DNA from: Gammaproteobacteria bacterium
Lineage (GTDB): Bacteria > Pseudomonadota > Gammaproteobacteria > Pseudomonadales > Azotimanducaceae
Length of the DNA stretch: 50,785 nucleotides
Reading direction: 5' to 3'
Assembly (NCBI GenBank): GCA_028821515.1
Contig: JAPPGA010000066.1
Span: 1-50,785 of the forward strand
In this document: in pieces, positions 9,262 through 17,208 of the stretch
How the letters are laid out: each line of letters begins with the position of its first letter
Position numbering within the stretch: the stretch's first letter is position 1
Position numbers and translations under genes: made by a program
Notes under the pieces: model-generated
What the model saw: only the letters and a program-made list of their open reading frames with translations
Told to the model about the DNA's origin: nothing
Databases searched by the model: none

Positions 9262-10205
9262 TACGCGGCGTTCCTGTCCGACCCCGTTTCGGTCTCTTCG
9301 TCCTGGCGTGCCGCCTCGGAACGCCCCCTCGCGGCCATGAACGCAAGGTACGCCTCTTCGAGGGTGGGTGATGCGACTGGCACAGCGCCATCCGGAACGG
9401 TGTCGCGCGTGACCGCCCGCAAGGCGATGCCGTTGCCATCGGGGTTGCGCGAAACTACCTCGAACTCCGCTTCCATGCGCTCCATTCCGGCCGCGTCGGT
9501 AATGACCTCGAAGACCCGGCCCGCGGCTTGATCCAGCAGTGCCTTCGGCGGACCGTGAAATACGATGCGGCCTGCGTCCAGCAGCGATATTTCCCGGCAA
9601 CCGCCGCCCAGGTCGGCCACGATGTGGGTGGATAGCAGGATCGTCCGGTCCTGTCCCAGGCGGGTCACGAGTTGACGGAACCGCATGCGCTCTTCCGGGT
9701 CAAGCCCGACCGTCGGCTCGTCGACGATCAGCACCTGTGGCTCGTGCACCAGGGCCTGCGCCACGCCGAGCCGGCGGACCATTCCGCCGGAGAGCTTCTT
9801 GACCTTGCGATCCGCGACGGACTCCAGTCCCACGAGCGCGAGGACTTCCGCGACGCGTCGTCGTCGTTCCCTGCGCTTGTCCAGTCCCGACATGCGGGCG
9901 AGGGTGTCCACCACCTCCTCGGTCCGGTGAAGGCGCCAGGCGCCGAATTCCTGCGGCAGGTAGCCGATGAGGGACCTTACTTTGAGCGGTTCGTGAGTGA
10001 CGTCGTATCCGCAGACCGCCATGCTGCCTCTTGTCGGTACCAGCAAGGTTCCGATGATGCGCAAGAGGGTGCTCTTGCCGGCGCCGTTCGGTCCGAGCAG
10101 ACCGAACAGGCCCGTGCCCAGGGCGAGGTTCACATCCTCAAGGGCGGTATGTCCGCCCTTGTAGGTGTGGCCGATGCCACGGGCGTCGATGGCCAATGCT
10201 TCCAT
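9261..10205 (-). CDS. ABC transporter ATP-binding protein
   Basis: An ABC ATPase of 314 residues. Walker A is GPNGAGKST at about 38-46, the Q-loop is YLPQEFGAW near 85, the signature is KLSGGMVRRLG near 137-147, Walker B is VLIVDEPTVGLD near 158-169, and the switch His is in LLSTHIVADLG. The C-terminal 100 residues form the extra domain common in drug and polysaccharide ABC-2 exporters. The start is taken at ATG 10205, where the family's N-terminal beta strand begins; upstream in-frame sequence is not protein-like. AAGGA abuts the ATG, so spacing is poor. It is the first gene of the operon that continues through the fused permease, adaptor and two RND pumps, and it should energise or regulate the fused permease. 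Confidence 0.95.
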   Translation of the reverse strand: MEALAIDARGIGHTYKGGHTALEDVNLALGTGLFGLLGPNGAGKSTLLRIIGTLLVPTRGSMAVCGYDVTHEPLKVRSLIGYLPQEFGAWRLHRTEEVVDTLARMSGLDKRRERRRRVAEVLALVGLESVADRKVKKLSGGMVRRLGVAQALVHEPQVLIVDEPTVGLDPEERMRFRQLVTRLGQDRTILLSTHIVADLGGGCREISLLDAGRIVFHGPPKALLDQAAGRVFEVITDAAGMERMEAEFEVVSRNPDGNGIALRAVTRDTVPDGAVPVASPTLEEAYLAFMAARGRSEAARQDEETETGSDRNAA

Positions 10206-10278
10206 TCCTTGTCGCGGATGCGTCCGCCGTCTCGCGGGAGCGCGAATAATAGAACATTGATTCCGCGCTTGTGAGATG

Positions 10279-10294
10279 TGGTGCCGGAATTGCT
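10279..10294 (+). promoter_or_regulatory. candidate sigma-54 promoter of amtB
   Basis: The 16 bases TGGTGCCGGAATTGCT carry GG (10280-10281) and GC (10292-10293) separated by exactly ten bases, as in the -24/-12 consensus TGGCAC-N5-TTGCW; the -12 half matches fully and the -24 half differs at two positions. It lies about 90 bases before amtB, a gene known to be sigma-54/NtrC dependent in many proteobacteria. I see no convincing NtrC site upstream, in the 70 bases shared with the divergent ABC operon. Confidence 0.5.
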
Positions 10295-10383
10295 GCAAAA
10301 TTGCAAAATGGACCGCGCCTGGGCGCGCTGGCATACTCGGCCAGCGAAGAGTGCTTCGCCTTCGTGGCGCAAGGGGGGACAGC

Positions 10384-11778
10384 ATGGGACGGACGGGGGA
10401 GACGTTCGGGGCTTCGGGCTGGAAACTGCTCTTGGCGTCAGCGGCCGCCATAGCGCTTGTAGTGCTGGGAACGACTGCGCACGCGTCGGTCGCGGCGGAA
10501 GCCCAATTCGTTCTCAATACGTTCTCGTTTCTCATCTGCGGCGCGCTCGTCATGTGGATGTGCGCGGGTTTCACCATGCTCGAGGCCGGCTCGGTACGCA
10601 CCAAGAACGCCTCGATGATCTGCATGAAGAACATCGGCCTGTATTCCATCGCGGGTCTCGCGTACTACGTCGTCGGGTACAACCTCATGTACGTGGACGT
10701 TGGGCAGTGGGTCGGGTCGCTGCAGTTCCTCTACGGTCCCTCGACCGATGAACTCAAGCTGCTGGGAGGCGAGGAAGGGGCGGGCGCGGCTGTGGTCGAG
10801 GCTGGCTATTCCACGATGTCCGACTGGTTCTTTCAGATGGTTTTCGTGGCGACCACGGCGTCCATCGTGTCCGGCACCCTGGCCGAGCGCGTGAACCTGT
10901 GGAGCTTCTTCATCTTCATCGCAATCCTGACCGCAATCATCTATCCAGTGGTCGGTGCGTGGACATGGGGTGGGGGATGGCTCGATCAACTGGGTTTCAA
11001 GGACTTTGCCGGATCCACGATCGTGCACTCCACCGGCGGATGGGCGGCGCTCGCGGGTGCCATCATCGTGGGGCCGAGGCTCGGCAAGTTCCGTCAGGAC
11101 GGGACCACGAAGCCCACGCCTCCTTCGAATATCCCGGCGGTGACGCTGGGGGTCTTCATCCTTTGGCTGGGATGGTTCGGTTTTAACGGCGGCTCGCAGC
11201 TCGCGCTGGCAAGCACCATCGATGCGGTGGCGATGAGCATCGTATTCGCCAATACGAACCTCGCCGCCGCAGCGGGCGTCGTTGCCGCGATCATCGTTTC
11301 CCGTCCGATTCTCGGGCGGGTCGACCTGCTTGCCGTGCTGAACGGCGCCATCGCCGGCCTCGTCTCCATCACGGCAGCCCCTGATATCGTCGAGCACTAC
11401 TGGGCGGTGGTCATCGGCGGGGTTGGCGGTGTGGTGGTGGTCGGCGGCATCAAGGTGATGGAAATCTGCAAGGTGGATGACGTGGTGGGCGCCGTTCCGG
11501 CGCACCTTTTCGCTGGCATCTGGGGGACGATTGCGGTCTGCATCGCGGGCGGCGGCAATCTCGGTGCGCAACTCGCCGGGATCGCGGCCGTGGGGGTGTT
11601 CGTGATGGCGGTGTCGGCGGTCCTCTGGCTGGTGCTGAAAAACACGATGGGCGCGCGAGTCTCAAGCGAAGTCGAATCGCTTGGCCAGGATGCTGCGGAG
11701 CTTGGAATCGAAGCCTACCCCGAGTTCATGCTGATGCCGGACCAGGACGATCTGGACGCCCTGCGCCAGGATGCTTAG
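10384..11778 (+). CDS. amtB: ammonium transporter Amt/AmtB
   Basis: An inner-membrane ammonium channel of 464 residues. It has an N-terminal hydrophobic segment that resembles a cleaved signal ending in AHAS, then eleven membrane helices. Family motifs include WMCAGFTMLEAGSVRTKN, the first pore histidine in IVHSTGGWAALAGA and the second pore histidine in VPAHLFAGIWGT. The start is ATG 10384 with a strong GGGGGGA Shine-Dalgarno about seven bases upstream; longer upstream in-frame sequence is rejected. The C-terminal tail (about 40 residues) has the usual acidic, cytosolic character. In most proteobacteria amtB is paired with glnK; here no PII gene is adjacent. A candidate sigma-54 promoter lies upstream, so nitrogen-limitation control is likely. 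Confidence 0.95.
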   Translation: MGRTGETFGASGWKLLLASAAAIALVVLGTTAHASVAAEAQFVLNTFSFLICGALVMWMCAGFTMLEAGSVRTKNASMICMKNIGLYSIAGLAYYVVGYNLMYVDVGQWVGSLQFLYGPSTDELKLLGGEEGAGAAVVEAGYSTMSDWFFQMVFVATTASIVSGTLAERVNLWSFFIFIAILTAIIYPVVGAWTWGGGWLDQLGFKDFAGSTIVHSTGGWAALAGAIIVGPRLGKFRQDGTTKPTPPSNIPAVTLGVFILWLGWFGFNGGSQLALASTIDAVAMSIVFANTNLAAAAGVVAAIIVSRPILGRVDLLAVLNGAIAGLVSITAAPDIVEHYWAVVIGGVGGVVVVGGIKVMEICKVDDVVGAVPAHLFAGIWGTIAVCIAGGGNLGAQLAGIAAVGVFVMAVSAVLWLVLKNTMGARVSSEVESLGQDAAELGIEAYPEFMLMPDQDDLDALRQDA

Positions 11779-11822
11779 CAGGGTGCCGCAATAAGAGACA
11801 CAAAAGCGATGTACAATCTGGC

Positions 11823-11828
11823 TATAAT
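11823..11828 (+). promoter_or_regulatory. -10-like TATAAT before the STAS gene
   Basis: A perfect TATAAT sits 90 bases before the STAS start in an AT-richer gap after amtB. No good -35 hexamer is found at the expected distance, so this is a weak promoter call. Confidence 0.3.
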
Positions 11829-11917
11829 TTGTTGGATACTCCTAACCCGCTCCGCATCTGAGGCACCGTGGAGATGGCGAAGTTCTGGCAGAATGAATTC
11901 TTTGGAGAACGAAGACG

Positions 11918-12256
11918 ATGAACGTTAACCCGGAGCAGGCAAACGGCGTGCTCGTTCTGAAGCCGGAAGGTCGAATCGACGGCCAAAACGCCAGCGACTT
12001 TCAATCCTCCGTCATGGAAGCGATTGCGGATGCCCAAGGTGCCGTTGTCGCGGATCTCGGCAGTATTTCCTATATCAGCAGTGCCGGTCTTCGGGCGATC
12101 CTGCTGGTCGCGAAGACGATGCGGCAGCGCAATGCGGGTTTTGCGCTGTGTTCGCTGTCGGAACAGATTGACGAGGTGTTCCGGATCAGCGGTTTCGACA
12201 AGATCATCGCGGTGCACGGTACGCGCGCCGACGCAATCGCGTCAGTGGCCGGCTGA
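11918..12256 (+). CDS. STAS-domain protein (anti-sigma factor antagonist family)
   Basis: A single STAS domain of 112 residues, the size of stand-alone SpoIIAA/RsbV-like regulators. The N-terminal strands (GVLVLKPEGRID) and the hallmark segment VVADLGSISYISSAGLRAIL at about 43-62 are clear. In SpoIIAA the phosphorylated serine lies in DSSGL; here the run is ISSAGL, with Ser54-Ser55 followed by Ala56, so a simple alignment puts Ala at the phosphosite and either Ser may serve instead. The start is ATG 11918 with GGAG about ten bases upstream. No kinase, phosphatase or sigma factor is encoded nearby, so the partner must lie elsewhere. It is unclear whether its position after amtB is functional. 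Confidence 0.88.
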   Translation: MNVNPEQANGVLVLKPEGRIDGQNASDFQSSVMEAIADAQGAVVADLGSISYISSAGLRAILLVAKTMRQRNAGFALCSLSEQIDEVFRISGFDKIIAVHGTRADAIASVAG

Positions 12257-12377
12257 CGCTCCGAACTGTCGGCGGGTGGGAACTACCCGCTGGATCGATG
12301 ACCTGGTCGCCGCAGGGTTGCCCCTTCGGCTGCGGTCCTTGCCTCAAGTGTTATCAACGTTGAAATCTGGACGCCCA

Positions 12378-12405
12378 TTGACACACCAGGGGGCCGCCAT
12401 ACAAT
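12378..12405 (+). promoter_or_regulatory. sigma-70 promoter for tRNA-Gln (and perhaps rplY)
   Basis: TTGACA at 12378-12383 and TACAAT at 12400-12405 are separated by 16 bases, a near-consensus pair. The region just after the -10 is very GC rich (GCGCCGC), as in discriminators of stringently controlled stable-RNA promoters. The tRNA begins about 97 bases downstream. The rest of the 12257-12502 gap shows no gene. Confidence 0.7.
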
Positions 12406-12502
12406 ACGCGCCGCTCCCGAGCGCGCGTTCGCGCGACCGTCAACGAGTGGGGATTCGGCGAGCCGTTCGGCCAGCCAACACACGTCTGGAAGCGCGTCGG
12501 AT

Positions 12503-12577
12503 TGGGGTGTCGCCAAGCGGTAAGGCACCGGGTTTTGATCCCGGCATTCGCAGGTTCGAATCCTGCCACCCCAGCCA
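12503..12577 (+). tRNA. tRNA-Gln (anticodon TTG)
   Basis: A 75-nucleotide cloverleaf with encoded CCA. The acceptor arms TGGGGTG and CACCCCA pair fully including the U1-A72 typical of tRNA-Gln, the discriminator is G, the anticodon stem CCGGG/CCCGG encloses TTTTGAT with TTG at the centre, and the T arm contains GGTTCGAATCC. The sequence closely follows the E. coli glutamine tRNA. It lies upstream of rplY, as in gammaproteobacteria where tRNA-Gln, prs, rplY, pth and ychF form a conserved block. Confidence 0.98.
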
Positions 12578-12646
12578 CATTGCCAGGGTCGACGTCGACC
12601 GACCGGGGGCGGCGTCGCGAAATTGCACCCGGAGGTTGTGAGTAGC

Positions 12647-13351
12647 ATGGCGGAACAATGTGTTTTGGAAGCCGAGACCCGGGTCGGTCGCGGCAAGGCG
12701 GCGGTCCGGCGACTTCGCAGGAACGCAAACAGGGTCCCGGGCGTGGTCTACGGTGGGGGAGAGGACACCGTGCTGGTCGAGGTGGAACTCCGGTTGCTGG
12801 CGAAGGCCATGGAGCAACAGGCATTTTTCTCCCAGATTATTCAGTTGCAGATCGACGGCGAGTCCGAGCAGGCGGTGTTGCGCGACGTTCAGCGTCATCC
12901 GGCGAACGAAAGGGTGCTCCACGTCGACTTCATGCGTGTGCAGGCCGACAAGCCGATACAGATCAGTGTGCCGTTGCGGTTCCTCAACGAGGAAAACTGT
13001 ATTGGTGTTCGCCAGAGCGGAGGCAATCTCTCGCACAATCTGATTGAAGTGGAGATCACCTGCCTGCCGGCGGCACTCCCGGCGTCCCTCGACATCGATG
13101 TCGAGAATCTGGACCTTGGCCAGACCCTGCACCTTTCCGACCTTGAGCTTCCCGAAGGCGTGACGATCGTGGCCCTGGCGTCGGGTGGCGAGCACGACAC
13201 GCCGGTAGTCAGCGTGCAGGCGCCGCGCGGCGGGCTCGAGGAAGAAGAAGAGGCGTTGGAGGGGGAGCTGCTTGAAGGCGAAGAGGAGGCGCCGGGAGAC
13301 GGAGAAGACTCCGCTGCAGCCGATGAGGACGACGCGTCGACTGACCAGTAG
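12647..13351 (+). CDS. rplY: 50S ribosomal protein L25 (CTC form)
   Basis: The 5S-rRNA-binding ribosomal protein L25 in its long, two-domain CTC form (234 residues). The N-terminal L25 domain (about 1-95) shows GKAAVRRLRRNANRVPGVVY and VLHVDFMRV. The C-terminal TL5/CTC domain (about 100-190) shows VPLRFLNEENCIG and a typical ending in HDTPVVSV. The last 40 residues are an extremely acidic, Glu/Asp-rich low-complexity tail. The start is ATG 12647 with GGAGG eleven bases upstream; a TTG eight codons earlier is possible but less likely. pth follows after 45 bases. The usual prs gene between tRNA-Gln and rplY is absent. Confidence 0.95.
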   Translation: MAEQCVLEAETRVGRGKAAVRRLRRNANRVPGVVYGGGEDTVLVEVELRLLAKAMEQQAFFSQIIQLQIDGESEQAVLRDVQRHPANERVLHVDFMRVQADKPIQISVPLRFLNEENCIGVRQSGGNLSHNLIEVEITCLPAALPASLDIDVENLDLGQTLHLSDLELPEGVTIVALASGGEHDTPVVSVQAPRGGLEEEEEALEGELLEGEEEAPGDGEDSAAADEDDASTDQ

Positions 13352-13396
13352 ATGTCGGCTGGTTGGCTCGACATACGCGGTTGACCGTCTTTGGAC

Positions 13397-13990
13397 ATGT
13401 CCCGTATCCGTCTGATCGCGGGGCTTGGCAACCCGGGCCGCCAATACGAGGGTACGCCACACAACGTCGGCGCACGATGGGTGCATAACCTTGCGGCGCG
13501 TTTTTCCATTCCCATGTCCGCCCGTCCGAGGTTCAGGGGAAGCGTCGGTCGCGGAGACGTCCTTGGTCGCGATGTCTGGTTTCTCGTTCCTTCCACCTAC
13601 ATGAACCTGTCCGGCGAGTCAGTGGGTGCGCTATCGCGTTTCTACGGCATCGAGCCTGATGAGATCCTGATTGCCCACGACGAAGTTGACTTCCCCGTGG
13701 GCGTGGCAAGGCTCAAGAACGGTGGACGGCATCACACGCACAACGGTCTCGCAAGCGTGGTTGCGGGTCTTGGCAACCGTTCCGACTTCGTGCGGTTGCG
13801 TATCGGGATCGGTCATCCCGGAAGGCGCCGGATGATTGGCTTCCTGACCGGAAAGAAGCTCGGCAGGCGCGATCGCGATCGCGTAGACGCGAGCCTCGAG
13901 ATGGACGATGCGCTGCTGCAACTTGTTGTCGATGGTGAACTGGACAAGGCGATGAGCCGCTTCCACGCACCCAGACCCGCGACGGAATAG
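13397..13990 (+). CDS. pth: peptidyl-tRNA hydrolase
   Basis: Pth releases peptides from prematurely dropped peptidyl-tRNAs. The 197-residue chain has GLGNPGRQYEGTPHNVGARW, containing the catalytic His and conserved Asn (TPHN replaces the more common TRHN), STYMNLSGESV, AHDEVDFPVGVARLKNGG with the essential Asp, HTHNGLASV with the substrate-clamping Asn, and RLRIGIGHPG. Length and motif order are normal. The start is ATG 13397; a TTG two codons upstream is an alternative. ychF begins three bases after the stop, matching the classic pth-ychF pair. Confidence 0.96.
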   Translation: MSRIRLIAGLGNPGRQYEGTPHNVGARWVHNLAARFSIPMSARPRFRGSVGRGDVLGRDVWFLVPSTYMNLSGESVGALSRFYGIEPDEILIAHDEVDFPVGVARLKNGGRHHTHNGLASVVAGLGNRSDFVRLRIGIGHPGRRRMIGFLTGKKLGRRDRDRVDASLEMDDALLQLVVDGELDKAMSRFHAPRPATE

Positions 13991-13993
13991 TGC

Positions 13994-15085
13994 GTGGGCT
14001 TTCGGTGCGGCATCGTCGGCCTGCCGAATGTCGGCAAGTCGACGCTGTTCAACGCGATGACGTGCGCGGGGGCCGAGGCGGAGAACTTCCCGTTTTGCAC
14101 GATCGAACCGAACGTGGGCGTCGTGCCGGTCCCGGACCCTCGCATCGGGCGAGTTGCGGAACTCACCTCGGCGAAACGCGTGGTTCCGGCGATGGTGGAG
14201 TTCGTGGACATTGCCGGCCTGGTGGAAGGCGCTTCAAGGGGAGAGGGGCTCGGGAACCAGTTCCTCGCACACATTCGTGAGACCCAGGCCATTGCACACG
14301 TGGTGCGGTGCTTCGAGGACGAGGGCGTCGTCAACGTCCGGAACCAGGTCTCTCCTGCAGACGACATCGAGGTTGTCGATACCGAACTGGCATTGGCGGA
14401 CCTCGACACCGTGGAACGCGCCCATGATCGCGTCCGGCGCGTGGCGGCTGTCGGCGATAGCCAGGCGCGTGTCCGGACAGCACTGCTTGAGAAGATGCAC
14501 GAATGCCTGGACCGGGGCAGTCCGGTCCGCGCACTTGATCTGACGGCAAACGAACGGGCGGCGATTGCGGACCTGCACCTGCTCACCGCCAAGCCCGTGA
14601 TGTACATTGCCAACGTGGCCGAGGACGGACTGCGGGACAATCCACTGCTCGCAACTGTCGAGGGGATCGCCGGGTCGCACGGCGCGCCCTGCATTCCCAT
14701 CTGCGCAAAGATCGAAGCCGAGATTGCGGAACTTGAAGTCGACGAGAGAATGGACTTTCTGCGCGATCTCGGATTGGAGACCCCGGGCCTGGACCGCGTG
14801 ATCCAGGCGGGGCACCGGTTGCTGGGACTGCACGATTTCTTTACGCACAATTCGGAGGAAGCGCGCGCCTGGACCGTTCCGGTCGGGACTGCCGCCCCGC
14901 AGGCTGCTGGGGCGATCCACACGGACTTCGAAAGGGGCTTCATTCGCGCCGAAGTGATCGCCTACGAGGACTTCGATTCGTTCGGAGGTGAGCAGGGCGC
15001 AAGGGAAGCGGGTCGGCGGCGCCTGGAAGGCAGGGACTACGTCGTGCTGGACGGGGACGTGATCCACTTCCGATTCAACGTGTAG
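13994..15085 (+). CDS. ychF: ribosome-binding ATPase YchF
   Basis: A 363-residue Obg-family P-loop protein that prefers ATP. It shows G1 [12 protein letters not shown], the switch region with [13 protein letters not shown]3 [20 protein letters not shown] (given in part), a coiled-coil insert at about 130-200, the G4-like region [11 protein letters not shown], and the TGS-like C-terminus ending [15 protein letters not shown]. This ending matches E. coli YchF. The start codon is GTG, three bases after the pth stop, so translation is probably coupled. YchF binds ribosomes and affects stress responses; it is a housekeeping gene. Confidence 0.96.
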   Translation: MGFRCGIVGLPNVGKSTLFNAMTCAGAEAENFPFCTIEPNVGVVPVPDPRIGRVAELTSAKRVVPAMVEFVDIAGLVEGASRGEGLGNQFLAHIRETQAIAHVVRCFEDEGVVNVRNQVSPADDIEVVDTELALADLDTVERAHDRVRRVAAVGDSQARVRTALLEKMHECLDRGSPVRALDLTANERAAIADLHLLTAKPVMYIANVAEDGLRDNPLLATVEGIAGSHGAPCIPICAKIEAEIAELEVDERMDFLRDLGLETPGLDRVIQAGHRLLGLHDFFTHNSEEARAWTVPVGTAAPQAAGAIHTDFERGFIRAEVIAYEDFDSFGGEQGAREAGRRRLEGRDYVVLDGDVIHFRFNV

Positions 15086-15212
15086 GGCCCGCGTATCCCG
15101 GACCATTGCCCACGATCTTCACTTGCGTAGCGGCGGTCGAGACGGCGTGGTGGCCAACTGGCCGCTCTTCGAGGGACAGTTCCTGCGGGGGTTGTAGCAG
15201 CGCGACAGACCC

Positions 15213-16388
15213 CTAACGCATCACCCGGAAGCACTTGCGCAGCTCTTCGACAAATAGCTCGGGCTGCTCGAAAGCGGCGAAGTGGCCGCCCTTGTCCAGT
15301 TCGTTCCAGTAGACGATGTTGGGGTAGCGGTTTTCCGCCCAGATCCTCGGCGTCGGCGTCATCTCCTCGGGAAAGATGCTGCACCCGGTGGGGACGTTGA
15401 TCTCGACGGCATGCTCATCGTAGGCGCCAGTGAGGTGGCTCTGGGCGTTCTCCCAATAGATTCGCGCCGACGATGTCCCGCTGTCCGTCAGCCAGTAGAA
15501 CATCACGTTGTCCAGTAGCTCATCTCGGCTGATGGCGTTTTCGGGGACGCCTTGGCAGTCCGTCCACTCGAAGAACTTCTCGAGGATCCACGCGGCCTGC
15601 CCCATGGGAGAATCGGCCAACCCGTATCCGAGCGTCTGCGGGCGCGAGCTCTGTTGGCTGCCGTATCCGCCGCCCCTGCCCTGCCGGCGCTGAATGCGCT
15701 CAAGTGCCCTTTTCTCTTCTGCGGTGGGGTTCTCAGGCGTCTTGCGTGGCCGACCACCCGGCATGTTGACGTGGATTCCCGCGCAGCGACCGGCATGCCG
15801 TGCCGCGAGGGCGTTAGACACGGTCGTGCCCCAGTCTCCACCCTGCGCGAAATAGCGGTCGTATCCTAGGCGCGCCATGATCTCGTCCCAGGCATCGGCG
15901 ATTTTCGGGATGTTCCAACCGGTCCCCTGGGGATGACCCGAAAACCCGAAGCCGGGCAGGGAAGGGCAGACGACGTGAAATGCGTCTTCCGCGGCCCCGC
16001 CGTGGTTGGTCGGATCGGTCAGGGGCTCGATGATGGCGTGGAATTCGACGACGGAGCCTGGCCAACCGTGGGTAATCACGAGGGGAAAGGCGTCCGGATG
16101 GGGGCTTGCCCGGTGGATGAAGTGGATGTCCAGGCCATCGATGTCGGTCATGAACTGCGGAAAGCCGTTGTAGTAGGCCTGCCGCGCGGGCCAGTCGTAT
16201 TCGTTCAGCCAATAATCGCGAATATCTTTCGCCCAGCCGAGGGGCACCCCCTGGTTCCAGTCGTGGGGCGGACCCTCGTGGGCGCGGATGGTCTCGGCAT
16301 CCGGCCAACGCGTCCGTTCGAGGCGGGCCGCAAGGTCGTCCAGCACGGCCCTCGGAATGTCGATTTCAAATGGTCGGATTTCAGTCAT
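15213..16388 (-). CDS. epoxide hydrolase family alpha/beta hydrolase
   Basis: A 391-residue soluble epoxide hydrolase of the microsomal-like type. The N-terminal EHN domain (residues 1-110) begins EIRPFEIDIPRAVLDDLAAR and includes DWNQGVPLGWAKDIRDYW. The oxyanion motif HGWPGS, the nucleophile elbow QGGDWG (Asp near residue 183), an acid-donor Tyr in SARIYWEN and the catalytic His in GGHFAAFEQP are all present. It should open epoxides by water via an ester intermediate; the natural substrate is unknown. It is transcribed convergently with ychF; the 127-base gap between them shows no clear terminator. It is followed upstream by the toxin-antitoxin pair with a 22-base gap. Confidence 0.93.
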   Translation of the reverse strand: MTEIRPFEIDIPRAVLDDLAARLERTRWPDAETIRAHEGPPHDWNQGVPLGWAKDIRDYWLNEYDWPARQAYYNGFPQFMTDIDGLDIHFIHRASPHPDAFPLVITHGWPGSVVEFHAIIEPLTDPTNHGGAAEDAFHVVCPSLPGFGFSGHPQGTGWNIPKIADAWDEIMARLGYDRYFAQGGDWGTTVSNALAARHAGRCAGIHVNMPGGRPRKTPENPTAEEKRALERIQRRQGRGGGYGSQQSSRPQTLGYGLADSPMGQAAWILEKFFEWTDCQGVPENAISRDELLDNVMFYWLTDSGTSSARIYWENAQSHLTGAYDEHAVEINVPTGCSIFPEEMTPTPRIWAENRYPNIVYWNELDKGGHFAAFEQPELFVEELRKCFRVMR

Positions 16389-16410
16389 TTCGTCTCCGAG
16401 TGTCCGTTAG

Positions 16411-16812
16411 TCAGGTGTCATGTACCGTCATGTCGAGATCCCTCACTTCGAGGCCGGGTATACCGGCGAAGTCTCGAGCATTCCGACTGATCAGGGTTGC
16501 GCCGCGCAACATCGCGGTTACGCCGATGCAGATATCGGCCGCACGACGCCGTGGTGATCCGAGTCGACGAAACACTTCGGCGGTCGTTGAAGCGAACTGT
16601 TCTGAGAACGGGATGATGCCATCGGCGGAAAAAAAAGAACGAGCTGTTGCCAGCTGCTCCGGGATTCGCGGACCCCTTGAGAATTCGTACCACGCGATCG
16701 CGCTGATTTCTATCGACTGGCCGGAATTGGAAATTTCGATCAACCATCGCCGTTCGGGCCCCGCCGTTGCAAGCGCGTAGACGAGGAAGTCCGTGTCCAG
16801 GTGCATGACCAT
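16411..16812 (-). CDS. PIN-domain toxin (VapC-like)
   Basis: A 133-residue PIN-domain protein, expected to be a magnesium-dependent RNase. Conserved acidic residues are seen: Asp6/Asp8 in HLDTDFLVYAL, Glu43 in AWYEFSRGP, Asp93 in AADICIGVTA and the Asn111/Asp114 region in SRNARDFAGIPGLEV. The ATG at 16812 shares a base with the stop of the ribbon-helix-helix gene upstream (TGATG), the usual antitoxin-toxin overlap; a second ATG two codons on is an alternative start. Target RNA is unknown. Confidence 0.88.
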   Translation of the reverse strand: MVMHLDTDFLVYALATAGPERRWLIEISNSGQSIEISAIAWYEFSRGPRIPEQLATARSFFSADGIIPFSEQFASTTAEVFRRLGSPRRRAADICIGVTAMLRGATLISRNARDFAGIPGLEVRDLDMTVHDT

Positions 16813-17066
16813 CAGAACCCCTCGTCCTGCTCTTTCAGGCGACGGATCTCGTCCTCCGGGTCGTGGCCGTCAAAGAGTTCGAACAGGTGTCCGAGTATTC
16901 GCGCGCGTTCCTCGCGCCTAGCCTGGGGGACGCCGAGGGTCGCGTCGCGATGACGCGTCACGGCGCGACGGATTGCCTCTGAAACCGAGCACTCGTAGCG
17001 ATGGGCGAGTTCGTGGGCGGCAGTCCGCGTCTCGTCGTCGAGCAGAAGCGTTGTCCTCTTGAGCAT
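16812..17066 (-). CDS. ribbon-helix-helix antitoxin of the PIN-domain pair
   Basis: An 84-residue protein starting MLKRTTLLLDDETRTAAHEL, which fits a ribbon-helix-helix DNA-binding strand and helix (about residues 1-45, including CSVSEAIRRAVTRHR). The acidic C-terminus (DGHDPEDEIRRLKEQDE) would wrap the toxin. The gene lies first and overlaps the PIN gene. The bases just upstream (17067-17105) are AT rich compared with the rest of the window and probably hold an autoregulated promoter; no clear Shine-Dalgarno is seen. Confidence 0.85.
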   Translation of the reverse strand: MLKRTTLLLDDETRTAAHELAHRYECSVSEAIRRAVTRHRDATLGVPQARREERARILGHLFELFDGHDPEDEIRRLKEQDEGF

Positions 17067-17208
17067 ATTCTATTGATCGAAGAAATACATAAGATATGGT
17101 GGATTAAATGCCAAGTGGGCTATTTTGGCAATGACCATGACACGCGACTAGACTGCGTGCAGTGAATCGCCGCACACGACTAGCGCCTGAACTAACCGGG
17201 AGACCCAA

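Noticed and set aside
9262-9600. 113-codon N-terminal extension of the fused ABC permease
   Set aside because: It overlaps the ATPase gene and is Arg/Gly rich; GTG 9261 in a TAGTG overlap fits the operon pattern.
10206-10649. N-terminal extension of the ABC ATPase across the amtB promoter
   Set aside because: It overlaps amtB and the sigma-54 element, and the family fold starts at ATG 10205.
15086-15212. Possible terminator between ychF and the epoxide hydrolase
   Set aside because: Only short GC-rich inverted repeats and no T tract, so I make no call.
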